Shown here one piece after another: positions 7,322 through 14,065 of a stretch of 40,088 bases of DNA. Under the pieces are notes generated by a model. It was not told where the DNA came from. It was given only the letters and a program-made list of their open reading frames with translations, and did not search any database. Source of the DNA: a virus; IMG/VR virus record IMGVR_UViG_3300042894_000659, positions 1-40,088 of that record; one strand, given 5' to 3'. The translations under genes were made by a program, and so were the position numbers. Positions within the stretch are counted from its first letter, which is position 1. Every line of letters begins with the position of its first letter.

Positions 7322-7696
7322 ATGGCTACAGAAGGAACAAAGTTTCAAATCAATTACAAGTTAGCTGATGGAACACTTATCAATCTTTATGCAAAAGATG
7401 TCAAAGATTTAGAGACAGGTCTAAACGATCTAGGTATGGTTGCAACACTAATTCGTGCAACAGGTGCTGACCTACACGATGGACAAGCACCAGCACCAAC
7501 AGTTGGAGCAATAGCACAGCAGTTTAATGCGACACCAGTACAGGCAGCACCAGCACCAGCAGGTGGCGCTAACAGTTGCCGTCACGGTGTAATGACACTA
7601 CGTTCAGGCGTAGGACAAAAGGGTCCGTGGTCAGGCTATATGTGTGCAGCACCAAAGGGTGCGCCAGATAAGTGCGACACCATCTGGGTCCGATAA
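7322..7696 (+). CDS. Conserved hypothetical protein with C-terminal Cys/His motif
   Basis: GGAGGAAAG precedes the ATG. The 124-residue protein has an N-terminal alpha/beta domain (residues 1-50), an Ala/Pro linker with repeated PAP (55-82) and a C-terminal motif with Cys, HG, GPWSGYMC and a final Cys-x5-W near the end. That suggests a small zinc site. It sits between the Cas4-like nuclease and WhiB. Linker-plus-knuckle proteins at this place in actinophages are usually of unknown function; single-strand DNA binding is only a guess. Confidence 0.65.
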   Translation: MATEGTKFQINYKLADGTLINLYAKDVKDLETGLNDLGMVATLIRATGADLHDGQAPAPTVGAIAQQFNATPVQAAPAPAGGANSCRHGVMTLRSGVGQKGPWSGYMCAAPKGAPDKCDTIWVR

Positions 7697-7699
7697 CTA

Positions 7700-7975
7700 A
7701 TGCGGGAGCCAAGTCAATACGAAGCTCCTAGTTGTGCAACTATCGGTGGCGACTTCTGGTTCCCCGATAATGAATCTGGTATCCCTGGCGCATCTACAGT
7801 TGATGCTAACTTTGCAAAGAACATCTGCAAGAGATGTCCTCACCGTAGAGAGTGTGCTGAATGGGGTATTAAGAACGAGGCTCACGGTATCTGGGGCGGT
7901 CTGGCGATTAGAGATCGTCAACGCATCAGACGTGAGCGAGGAATCAAAATCTATCAGGAGGACGACGTTGCTTAA
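7700..7975 (+). CDS. whiB: WhiB-family transcription factor
   Basis: The four cluster-binding cysteines are Cys12, Cys43, Cys46 and Cys52, the last three in CKRCPHRREC. They are followed by the family GIWGG turn (63-67) and a basic C-terminus (RDRQRIRRERG). WhiB proteins bind a 4Fe-4S cluster and the host sigma factor region 4 to alter promoter choice. A phage copy could redirect host RNA polymerase or block host genes. It begins 3 bases after the preceding stop, and its end overlaps the ATPase start. It is the best marker for an actinobacterial host. Confidence 0.96.
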   Translation: MREPSQYEAPSCATIGGDFWFPDNESGIPGASTVDANFAKNICKRCPHRRECAEWGIKNEAHGIWGGLAIRDRQRIRRERGIKIYQEDDVA

Positions 7976-8816
7976 TCTTTCCCGCGCTTGGAGTGGAGTG
8001 CTTACCAAAGCCACACCACTGCCTGATGTGTGGAATGGGTTAGCAGTAGAAGGTATTAAGTTTCGCAGAGGCCAGGTATGTATGGTAGCTGCTGCACCTA
8101 ATGCTGGTAAGTCTATGTTCTCTTTGATCTATGCAATCAAAGCCAAGGTTCCTACACTTTTCTTCTCCGCAGATACTGATACCACTACTGTAATGATGAG
8201 GTCTGTATCGCATCTATCTGGTCACTCACAAGTGACAGTCGAAGCAAACCTGTCTAACGATAGTAAGTATTACAATGCACACTTAGACAAACTTTCACAC
8301 ATCAAGTGGGTCTTTGATTCATCTCCAAACATTGATGATTTGGAGTTAGAGATCAGGGCTTACGTTGAACTCTATGGACATCCACCTGAGTTGATAGTCA
8401 TTGATAACTTAATGAACATCACCGCTGAGACGGACAACGAATGGGCAGGACTTAGAGCAATTATGATGGAGCTTCACGATATGGCACGCAAGACTGAGGC
8501 CTGTGTAATGGTGCTTCACCACGTATCAGAACAGTCAGAGTATGGGTCACCTAGTAACCCACCTCATCGCAGAGCAATTCACGGAAAGGTCAGTCAGTTA
8601 CCTGCACTGATACTTACATTGGGCTATGACCCAGGACAAGGAATACTTAAGGTAGCACCGGTGAAGAACCGCTTTGGCGCACACACTGCTGATGGAAGCA
8701 AATATGCACAGCTACTGGTAAACTACGCAGCAGTACAGATCTCAGATCAAAATGAGTTCGGTTGGATGCTAAGGAAAGATACGATTGCAGGATACCAAGG
8801 AGGGTATAATGTCTGA
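7968..8816 (+). CDS. RecA-fold ATPase, DnaB/RepA-like helicase
   Basis: I chose TTG 7968 because CAGGAGG lies just before it and it overlaps the WhiB stop; frame upstream of it only shadows whiB. The 282-residue protein has Walker A APNAGKS (residues 43-49) preceded by a hydrophobic strand, a Walker B strand ELIVIDN near 142, and a conserved VMVLHHVSE strand as in DnaB/RepA-type ATPases. It is most likely the replicative helicase or helicase loader. It lacks a DnaB N-terminal domain, so it is a core-only version. A RecA/Sak4-like recombinase is the alternative. Confidence 0.75.
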   Translation: MLNLSRAWSGVLTKATPLPDVWNGLAVEGIKFRRGQVCMVAAAPNAGKSMFSLIYAIKAKVPTLFFSADTDTTTVMMRSVSHLSGHSQVTVEANLSNDSKYYNAHLDKLSHIKWVFDSSPNIDDLELEIRAYVELYGHPPELIVIDNLMNITAETDNEWAGLRAIMMELHDMARKTEACVMVLHHVSEQSEYGSPSNPPHRRAIHGKVSQLPALILTLGYDPGQGILKVAPVKNRFGAHTADGSKYAQLLVNYAAVQISDQNEFGWMLRKDTIAGYQGGYNV

Positions 8817-9021
8817 AGAACAGTTATCAAATAAGTACCGAGACAATCTTAAGGTAGATGGATTGCGTGCAGATGTTGATGCACTCAAGGTAGACCTAAC
8901 CAACTTCGTTGGTGCGTTACTGCAATCTGGTATCGTCGAGTTAGTTAAAGATGAAGAAGGCAACATCATCTATAAAATCAACAAGGTTGTATTGGTAGAT
9001 GAGTCAGTACAACAAGACTAA
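8809..9021 (+). CDS. Small hypothetical protein, coiled coil (70 aa)
   Basis: ATG 8809 follows AAGGAGGG and overlaps the ATPase stop. The product is acidic and helical at first (KYRDNLKVDGLRADVDALKV) and ends in a short beta stretch with KDEEGNIIYKINKVV. A helicase accessory role is possible from its place only. It overlaps the next gene by 23 bases. Confidence 0.6.
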   Translation: MSEEQLSNKYRDNLKVDGLRADVDALKVDLTNFVGALLQSGIVELVKDEEGNIIYKINKVVLVDESVQQD

Positions 9022-9349
9022 AGGTTCTCAGTTTGAGACAGATGTAATGAAGTGGTTACGCAATAAAGGCGTAACTGCAGAGCGTCTGTCTAAAGCTGGG
9101 GCAAAGGATGAGGGCGATATCGTTACTGTTATCGCGGGAGAAACCTATATCCTTGAACTCAAGAACAGGGCAACCCTATCGTTGCCTGAGTTCTGGAGAG
9201 AAGCACAAGTTGAGGCGCTTAACTATGCAAAGGCACGCGGTATCGGGGAAGTACCACTGTCATATGTAATAGTTAAGCGTCGCAACGCATCAATAGATCA
9301 GGCTTGGGTCATCCAAGACTTAACTCAATGGTTAAAGGAGAAACAGTAA
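8999..9349 (+). CDS. Holliday junction resolvase-like PD-(D/E)XK nuclease
   Basis: The 116-residue protein follows the archaeal Hjc/VRR-like pattern: KGSQFETDVMKWL helix with Glu, then GAKDEGDIVTV with Asp, then YILELKN with Glu-x-Lys, and a late RRNASIDQAWVI strand. These form the metal site of the restriction-endonuclease-like fold. It probably resolves branched DNA in replication or before packaging. It sits in the replication operon with starts and stops overlapping its neighbours. Confidence 0.8.
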   Translation: MSQYNKTKGSQFETDVMKWLRNKGVTAERLSKAGAKDEGDIVTVIAGETYILELKNRATLSLPEFWREAQVEALNYAKARGIGEVPLSYVIVKRRNASIDQAWVIQDLTQWLKEKQ

Positions 9350-9453
9350 TGCCAGTTCCAGAAGGTAACATCACAACATCAGAGATACTTGTACCAGTAG
9401 TAGAAGAAGTAGCTGAGGAAACAACAGAGGAGGAAACAAAAGATGAAGCCTAA
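9349..9453 (+). CDS. Small acidic protein (34 aa)
   Basis: The start overlaps the preceding stop (TAATG). The product is MPVPEGNITTSEILVPVVEE and then a run of Glu and Thr. It is very acidic, with about 10 Glu. It is supported only by tight coupling between its neighbours. It may be a DNA-mimic-like or disordered peptide, but nothing shows this. Confidence 0.45.
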   Translation: MPVPEGNITTSEILVPVVEEVAEETTEEETKDEA

Positions 9454-9610
9454 TGAGTTTGCACACATTATCGCAGACCTTTTAATTGATCCAGAAGATC
9501 CAGATAACCCACACCCAGAACATAATGCCTACAACTGGGGTTTAATTGATGCTCAAAGAGCATTACAAGGTGTATCAATAGATGTTATTAAGGAACACAG
9601 ACCGAAATGA
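9443..9610 (+). CDS. Small hypothetical protein (55 aa)
   Basis: GAGGAGGAAAC lies just before the ATG. The product is acidic, MKPNEFAHIIADLLIDPEDP, with a DNPHPEHNAYNWGLIDAQRAL segment that looks like a compact helical fold. It overlaps both neighbours by a few bases. The role is unknown. Confidence 0.6.
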   Translation: MKPNEFAHIIADLLIDPEDPDNPHPEHNAYNWGLIDAQRALQGVSIDVIKEHRPK

Positions 9611-9786
9611 TTTGCCAGAACTGTCATAAGGCAGGAGAAGAGAACACTCTTGCTCACTACAAGCGTTCATCTCATTGGCACGACAAGTGTGATGATAAGG
9701 GGTGTGTATGCCAACACAAGACTGGTCCAGGGTACGTAAAGCGGGCAGGTTCAAAGGTGCCGTTGATGCAAACACAATCCCCATAG
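9607..9786 (+). CDS. Small Cys/His zinc-binding protein (59 aa)
   Basis: The ATG overlaps the previous stop (ATGA). Residues 3-37 contain CQNC, HYKRSSHWH and CDDKGCVC, enough ligands for one or two zinc ions. The second half overlaps the primase zinc-finger gene for 79 bases, so its C-terminus may be a by-product of that overlap. A nucleic-acid-binding finger is plausible. Confidence 0.55.
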   Translation: MICQNCHKAGEENTLAHYKRSSHWHDKCDDKGCVCQHKTGPGYVKRAGSKVPLMQTQSP

Positions 9787-10085
9787 GGGCAATTGTTTCC
9801 CACTTCGGAGGTGAAGTACGTGAAGGCAAGAGTGCTTCGGTTCGTTGCTGTTTACATAGTGACAGTAGACGCTCAGCAGTTATCAATACTTATGACAATT
9901 TATATTTCTGCCATACCTGCGGTAAGGGTGGCAATGCAGCTAACCTAGTGTGCATACTAGAGAACTTGGAGTTTAACGATGGCCTCAAACGCGCAGTCGA
10001 AATTGCTGCTGGAAGCGGCGCAGCAATACGCCCAAGCAATAAGTCCAGAGGCTCTAGCCGTACTCGAAGGACGTGGGATCTCTGA
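9708..10085 (+). CDS. DNA primase, zinc-finger (CHC2-like) part
   Basis: I chose ATG 9708, with AAGGGG upstream; a GTG at 9702 is possible. The 125 residues hold a CHC2-type zinc ribbon: Cys47-x2-His50 in RCCLHSD and Cys68-x2-Cys71 in YFCHTCGKGGN, with the typical GGN turn. It should recognise DNA at primer start sites. It ends shortly after this domain, and the TOPRIM part is encoded by the next frame, overlapping for 107 bases. The two frames differ by +1, so a programmed frameshift or two subunits are both possible. Confidence 0.82.
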   Translation: MPTQDWSRVRKAGRFKGAVDANTIPIGAIVSHFGGEVREGKSASVRCCLHSDSRRSAVINTYDNLYFCHTCGKGGNAANLVCILENLEFNDGLKRAVEIAAGSGAAIRPSNKSRGSSRTRRTWDL

Positions 10086-10629
10086 AGAGACAGCAGGACT
10101 GTTTCAGTTAGGAACTATTACCAACCCAATCAATGGTCACGAAATGTATGAAGGGTGGCTATCTATCCCATACATCACAGCTTCCGGTGGTTGTGTTGGC
10201 TTTAAGTTTCGCAGACTAGATGATGCTAAGCCTAAGTATGGTTCACCTACTGGGCAGAAGGCACACCTGTTTAATGTCTGCGACATCACCGTTGATTCAC
10301 CACACATCGTTGTATGTGAAGGTGAACTAGATGCGATAGTTACTAGCGGTGAGCTTGGTATCCCAGCCGTGGGTGTACCAGGTGTAGCTGCTTGGAAGCC
10401 ACACTTTCCTAAGCTATTTGCGGGGTACGAAACTATCTTTGTTGTTGGTGACAATGACATCAAAGAGGACGGGTCTAACCCTGGCGCTGAGTTTGCTAAG
10501 CGCGTGGCTAACGAGGTAATGAACTCACAGATTGTTACACTACCGCCAGGTATGGACATCAATGATTACTACTTGGCTAATGGAATTGATGCCACAAGGA
10601 AGCTACTGATAGGGGAGTCGAATGTATGA
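9979..10629 (+). CDS. DNA primase, TOPRIM catalytic part
   Basis: The 216-residue protein has the TOPRIM core: VVCEGELDAI with Glu114 and Asp118, then VVGDND with Asp158 and Asp160. The upstream YITASGGCVGFKFRR strand pair and KYGSPTGQKAHLFN segment are typical of DnaG-like primases. The first 40 residues (LAVLEGRGISEETAG) match the start of a DnaG catalytic core. It lacks a helicase-binding tail. It pairs with the zinc-finger frame 9708-10085. Confidence 0.85.
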   Translation: MASNAQSKLLLEAAQQYAQAISPEALAVLEGRGISEETAGLFQLGTITNPINGHEMYEGWLSIPYITASGGCVGFKFRRLDDAKPKYGSPTGQKAHLFNVCDITVDSPHIVVCEGELDAIVTSGELGIPAVGVPGVAAWKPHFPKLFAGYETIFVVGDNDIKEDGSNPGAEFAKRVANEVMNSQIVTLPPGMDINDYYLANGIDATRKLLIGESNV

Positions 10630-11038
10630 TGATGACAAGAAGCGAGTGGGACACGATGCTACAGACTTTGCAGCATTTGGGCTTCCAGATCCTTTCCGTG
10701 GATACGCAAAGCGAAACAATAACAATAAGACCGATACCGACCCGATAGATTTTAACCAGGTAAAGTTTGTTACTGATATGTGGGAAGTGTTAGATGCAGC
10801 AGGCAACCTGCTCATCAAGAAGCACAAAGACTACGGCCCAACTAACATCAGTCTCTCACCTGGTGGACCACTCAATGGTTTGCGTGTGCGTATGCACGAC
10901 AAGACTGCACGCATCAACCACTTGATTGATAGCGGTGCAACACCAGAGAACGAGTCACTACGAGATAGCTTCATTGATCTACTGAACTATAGTGCTATCG
11001 CACTTATGGTCTTAGATGGTAAGTGGCCTCGTGACTGA
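10622..11038 (+). CDS. Nmad1-like (DUF1599) protein
   Basis: The conserved stretch is KHKDYGPTNISLSPGGPLNG, followed by RMHDKTARINHLIDSG and SLRDSFIDLLNYSAIALMVL. This matches my memory of the nucleotide-modification-associated domain 1 family, an all-alpha protein linked to phage base-modification gene sets. Residues 1-40 are charged and likely disordered. It overlaps the primase by 8 bases and the methyltransferase by 8 bases, so it may serve nucleotide or DNA modification. The biochemical role is not established. Confidence 0.7.
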   Translation: MYDDDKKRVGHDATDFAAFGLPDPFRGYAKRNNNNKTDTDPIDFNQVKFVTDMWEVLDAAGNLLIKKHKDYGPTNISLSPGGPLNGLRVRMHDKTARINHLIDSGATPENESLRDSFIDLLNYSAIALMVLDGKWPRD

Positions 11039-11495
11039 AGGGTTCTATAAGACTGACACGTTCAAGACATCTAACGATGACACTTGGACTACACCCAGAG
11101 ATTTCTTTGACAAACTTAACAAAGAGTTTAACTTTGGTTTAGATGCAGCAGCTCTTGCTTCATCAACCTTAGTACCTGATAACTGGTATGGTCCTGACCA
11201 TACAGAAGAAGGCAAGCGTGATGCGCTTATCATTGATTGGAACCACAACTCACGCGGCAAACCTATTTGGTTGAACCCACCTTATGGTAGAACTATTAAA
11301 GATTGGGTGCGTAAAGCTGACAGTATTGCTAAGGCAGGTGGTGTAGTGGTGTGCTTAGTGCCTGCACGCACCGATACTTCTTGGTGGCACGAGCATTGTA
11401 TCCATCACGAGATTAGATTTATTAGAGGCAGATTAAAGTTTGGTAATCAAAAGAACTCAGCCCCATTTCCTAGTGCAGTAGTGGTGATGCGATGA
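11031..11495 (+). CDS. Phage DNA N6-adenine methyltransferase (Dam-like)
   Basis: The protein has the order of phage Dam-like enzymes: DTWTTPRDFFDKLNKEFNF, then FGLDAAA, then the catalytic WLNPPYGRTI (NPPY) motif and late VVCLVPARTDTSWWH. It should methylate adenine at N6 using AdoMet, perhaps to protect phage DNA from host restriction or to mark replication. GTG 11031 overlaps the preceding gene; an in-frame ATG at 11016 would add five residues. It ends at an ATGA overlap with the sigma-like gene. Confidence 0.88.
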   Translation: MTEGFYKTDTFKTSNDDTWTTPRDFFDKLNKEFNFGLDAAALASSTLVPDNWYGPDHTEEGKRDALIIDWNHNSRGKPIWLNPPYGRTIKDWVRKADSIAKAGGVVVCLVPARTDTSWWHEHCIHHEIRFIRGRLKFGNQKNSAPFPSAVVVMR

Positions 11496-12124
11496 CTGAA
11501 CTGCACCCAGTAATCTATGACCTAGTGCCTAGTGTTGCTAACACTATTCATCGTAGGTATAACAAGTATCTTGAGAAAGATGACATCAAGCAAGAGCTGA
11601 TGGCGTGGGCTATGACTAGGGTAGAGGATCACACAGTTGATCTAATGGAACCTATCGAAGAGCGACGCAAGCACAATGAGCAGCGCATAGCCTGGCAGAT
11701 GAAGCGTGCAGGAGAACGCTATGCACGCAAGGAGAAGGCTGCTAAGTCTGGCTATCAGACCAATGATGAAGCCTACTACGAGTCAGCAACTCTTGGTCAG
11801 TTGCTACCCTTTGTTATTGCATCAGTCATAGATGGCACAGTATTAGAGCAAGCGCAAGAGATGATTAAAGATGGGCAACCTAAAGGTTCATCATCTCCAG
11901 CAGAAGGTGGCAACCTGCTTGCTAACCTCATTGACATCAAGCGTGGCTTTCTTAAACTAGAACAAGAGGACCAGGCTATCTTGCGTATGCGTCATCACGA
12001 GAGCTTTACCTTGCAACAGATAGCACAGGTATTAGAGTGCGCTATCTCTACTGCAGATCGTAGATGTTCTCAGTCCTTGCGTAGATTACAGGATAATCTA
12101 GGTGGGGTTAGTCCCTGGCAATGA
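11492..12124 (+). CDS. Sigma-factor-like protein (ECF type)
   Basis: The 210-residue protein ends with a sigma-70 region-4-like helix-turn-helix: FLKLEQEDQAILRMRHHESF and then TLQQIAQVLECAISTADRR and SLRRL. An N-terminal helix (YLEKDDIKQELMAWAM) resembles region 2. The middle is Lys/Arg rich and helical. It could steer host RNA polymerase to late phage promoters, or bind DNA as a regulator. Region 2.4 and the -10 binding residues are not clear, so sigma activity is inferred. Confidence 0.7.
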   Translation: MTELHPVIYDLVPSVANTIHRRYNKYLEKDDIKQELMAWAMTRVEDHTVDLMEPIEERRKHNEQRIAWQMKRAGERYARKEKAAKSGYQTNDEAYYESATLGQLLPFVIASVIDGTVLEQAQEMIKDGQPKGSSSPAEGGNLLANLIDIKRGFLKLEQEDQAILRMRHHESFTLQQIAQVLECAISTADRRCSQSLRRLQDNLGGVSPWQ

Positions 12125-12504
12125 ACGAAGAGTTATTATTTACCTTCTTGCGTGAGAGTTTGTATCCAGATTTAGTAAAGTCTGAGGGCATCTTTGATGC
12201 CTATGACTGTATCTCTAGGCAAGCAGGTCACTACATAGAGTTAAAGTGCAGGGCTACACACTACAACACCTTGCTGATTGAAGAGATGAAGTATCGCAAG
12301 CTCATCACCCAAGCAGCAGAGCGTGACCTTGTTCCCTTCTACATTAACTCTACTCCACAAGGTATCTTCTCCTTTGACCTATTGGATTTACCAGAACCAG
12401 TATGGTTTAATCACCAGATGCCAGCGACTACCGAGTTTGATAGGGTTGAGAAGGTTGAGAAGTTAGTAGGTTATCTACCTATAGAGGAAGGGGTGCAGCT
12501 CTAA
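12121..12504 (+). CDS. Hypothetical protein, possible PD-(D/E)XK fold
   Basis: The 127 residues read FDAYDCISRQAGHYIELKCR, a strand turn that resembles the D-x(n)-E-x-K catalytic core of restriction-type nucleases, followed by a helix with basic residues (EEMKYRKLITQAAERD) and a FYINSTPQGIFSFDL strand pair. It overlaps the sigma-like gene by ATGA and the zinc-ribbon gene by one base. Family membership is a pattern match and not certain. Confidence 0.6.
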   Translation: MNEELLFTFLRESLYPDLVKSEGIFDAYDCISRQAGHYIELKCRATHYNTLLIEEMKYRKLITQAAERDLVPFYINSTPQGIFSFDLLDLPEPVWFNHQMPATTEFDRVEKVEKLVGYLPIEEGVQL

Positions 12505-12677
12505 TGCAGTATGACTATCGTTGCCCTGATTGCAATACAGTATTAACTATCGAACGTAGTATCCACGAGGAACCACGTGAGCCTTCTTGCTTTGACTGCC
12601 ATATCCCAATGATACGTAAGTGGGACTCACCTGGTGTCACCTTCAAGGGTAAAGGGTTTTACTCTACTGGTGGATAG
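12504..12677 (+). CDS. FmdB-like zinc-ribbon protein (57 aa)
   Basis: The N-terminus YDYRCPDC, then ERSIHEEP, then CFDCHIPMIRKW is the FmdB/putative regulatory zinc-ribbon pattern. It has two CxxC pairs, then a Gly/Phe tail (TFKGKGFYSTGG) usual in this family. The start overlaps the previous stop. It is the last gene of the rightward operon before the bidirectional terminator. Confidence 0.85.
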   Translation: MQYDYRCPDCNTVLTIERSIHEEPREPSCFDCHIPMIRKWDSPGVTFKGKGFYSTGG

Positions 12678-12724
12678 TGTTATGATTAAGTTCTCGGTAG
12701 GCAATCCCGCCTATGAGTGCTAGC

Positions 12725-12758
12725 AAAAAGCCCCCGCCAGTTACGGCGAGGGCTTTTT
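12725..12758. terminator. Bidirectional rho-independent terminator
   Basis: A 14-bp stem with one mismatch (12725-12738 with 12745-12758) has an A5 run on its left edge and a T5 run on its right edge, so it can end transcripts on both strands. It lies between convergent operons: the rightward replication operon and the leftward small-gene operon that ends with the cytosine methyltransferase at 12775. Confidence 0.92.
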
Positions 12759-12774
12759 GTTTGCCAGGAAAGGG

Positions 12775-13416
12775 TTAGAAACCCAGCACATCTATTAGTT
12801 GCTTACCTATAGTCCGAGTATATACAGGTGGGATAGCTTCAACAAGTTCTCCCCAGATCATCCAATCAATTCCCATTGCTTCTCGCGCCTGCTCTATAGT
12901 CTTTGCGGTATGCCCCCCCCCCGGAATTTCATCACGCATAGATCCGTAGATACCTACTGGCTTTCCCTGCTTCTTGTGGTCACATACTGAACCTGTTAAT
13001 TGCAGGTTAGACTCAAAGAGTCTATGTCTGCGTACCTTTAGATCAAAAGATGAGCCACAAAATTGCACCGGGTTAATCAATGGAGCACCCGGTACGTTCT
13101 CAATCACGTAAGGTATACCACTAGCAATCAACGCCTCTCGTGTCTGAGGTATCAGATCTACTTTGTCCGTGCTCTTACCCTGAGCGTTGCGTAGATGCTG
13201 AGTGCGTGAGTGTGTCTGACAAGGTGGGCTAGCTGCAATCACATCAAAGGTACGCAAGTAATCTAAGTCTTGCAGTATCTCCAAGCAGTCTGTTTGTATA
13301 AACTCAAAGGGATAACGCTTCTGCTTCTTGATGTCAATACCAGTAACCTCAAAGCCAGCATCAGCGTATCCTTTGCTCGCTCCTCCAGCCTTGCAGTAAA
13401 GATCAAGTAGTCTCAT
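12775..13416 (-). CDS. DNA (cytosine-5) methyltransferase, phage-type
   Basis: The 213 residues have motif I (LDLYCKAGGASKGYADAGF), catalytic motif IV (ASPPCQTHS, Cys66), motif VI (VIENVPG, Glu106) and a final motif X-like stretch (PPVYTRTIGKQL). It is short because the target-recognition region is reduced, as in many phage enzymes. It methylates cytosine C5, probably to resist restriction. A run of ten G in coding sense (12913-12922) encodes Pro-Gly-Gly-Gly at residues 165-168. A one-base slip would shift the frame and remove motif X. It follows the transglycosylase gene by a TGATG overlap and ends the leftward operon. Confidence 0.92.
   Translation of the reverse strand: MRLLDLYCKAGGASKGYADAGFEVTGIDIKKQKRYPFEFIQTDCLEILQDLDYLRTFDVIAASPPCQTHSRTQHLRNAQGKSTDKVDLIPQTREALIASGIPYVIENVPGAPLINPVQFCGSSFDLKVRRHRLFESNLQLTGSVCDHKKQGKPVGIYGSMRDEIPGGGHTAKTIEQAREAMGIDWMIWGELVEAIPPVYTRTIGKQLIDVLGF
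12913..12922. repeat. Homopolymer C10/G10 tract inside methyltransferase gene
   Basis: Ten consecutive C on the plus strand are G10 on the coding strand. It is the longest G/C run noticed in the window. Runs of 8 or more G/C inside genes are classic slippage sites for phase variation. The frame is intact in this assembly. Confidence 0.9.
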
Positions 13417-13856
13417 CAGTACCAGCCGACTCTATCGGAGTGCCGGAGAGCACTGCAGAAACTTCCTCGATAACGGTGTTGAGTGTATCGTACAGCGTGA
13501 AGGATTTGTAGTTCAGGTTCTCCACTACGTTCTCTAAGGAGCTGAGCAATTCCGAAAGCTGAGCTAATTGGTTTACCCGAAGCGTCTCTTGGGCGAGCCA
13601 AGTGGTCGAAGCGGGATTCACGGGTCCAAAGTGTGACCGCACACTCTCTCTGTTGTGCGTTGTAACCGAGTGCTCTAAGGAAACTAATCGCAAGTGCTTT
13701 GTTCTCACGCTTTTCCTCCATTGTAGCCTTTGTTCTTTCGACTATGCTTAGGTCTTTTGGTAGTTCTTCTTTTACGTTGTGGTCCGGAGCGAGTACCCAT
13801 AGTAACGCTAACACGGGTATTCCTAGCAACCCAATTCTTACCTTCTGTTTGGTCAT
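13416..13856 (-). CDS. Transglycosylase-like wall enzyme with N-terminal anchor
   Basis: GGAGGAG precedes the ATG. Residues 1-24 form a signal-anchor (KVRIGLLGIPVLALLWVLA). The C-terminal domain is lysozyme-like: a glutamate in LWTRESRFDHLARP, then SSAFGIAQLL, then PELQILHAVRYTQHRY and a C-terminal VGWY. This is the pattern of SLT/aggregation-promoting-factor-like domains common in actinobacteria and their phages. It may remodel peptidoglycan from outside the membrane. It is in the leftward early-type operon, away from the lysis cassette. Its start overlaps the upstream gene for 152 bases in another frame. Confidence 0.78.
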   Translation of the reverse strand: MTKQKVRIGLLGIPVLALLWVLAPDHNVKEELPKDLSIVERTKATMEEKRENKALAISFLRALGYNAQQRECAVTLWTRESRFDHLARPRDASGKPISSAFGIAQLLRERSGEPELQILHAVRYTQHRYRGSFCSALRHSDRVGWY

Positions 13857-13992
13857 TCTCTTTCTCCTCCGCTAGCAAGTCTCTATACACGTTAGGATAG
13901 AGGTGAGACAGGCGCACTAGCGCCCGGTCCCTTGCTCGTCTGTAGTTTCGATAGTGAATAGCTTGTTTCCCGCTGACTTCCTTACTCTCCAT
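13705..13992 (-). CDS. Small basic hypothetical protein
   Basis: The 95 residues start MESKEVSGKQAIHYRNYRRA and continue RDRALVRLSHLYPNVYRDLL, a helical, Arg/Tyr-rich stretch that recurs in actinophage small proteins. The C-terminal third is Lys/Arg rich and lies over the signal-anchor coding part of the next gene, so its exact end is less sure. The start overlaps the gene before it. Confidence 0.6.
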   Translation of the reverse strand: MESKEVSGKQAIHYRNYRRARDRALVRLSHLYPNVYRDLLAEEKENDQTEGKNWVARNTRVSVTMGTRSGPQRKRRTTKRPKHSRKNKGYNGGKA

Positions 13993-14065
13993 TGATCTTG
14001 TCCTCCCACACTATAAGCACATAGACTATCACCATTATCACCGCTATCCCTAACCAGTAACTCAT
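13982..14065 (-). CDS. Very small membrane peptide (27 aa)
   Basis: Its ATG overlaps the preceding stop (ATGA), and its stop overlaps the next gene's start region. The product is almost one transmembrane helix: MSYWLGIAVIMVIVYVLIVW followed by EDKINGE. It fits the tightly packed pattern of this operon. The role is unknown; a membrane-targeted host-takeover peptide or a wall-enzyme helper is possible. Confidence 0.55.
   Translation of the reverse strand: MSYWLGIAVIMVIVYVLIVWEDKINGE

Noticed and set aside
7734-7967. Extension of the ATPase upstream to 7734
   Set aside because: This part overlaps whiB in another frame. The TTG at 7968 has a strong ribosome site and is followed at once by the plausible domain start.
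13403-13708. A leftward 101-codon frame
   Set aside because: It lies fully inside the transglycosylase-like gene in another frame, and that gene has the recognisable domain and a good ribosome site.
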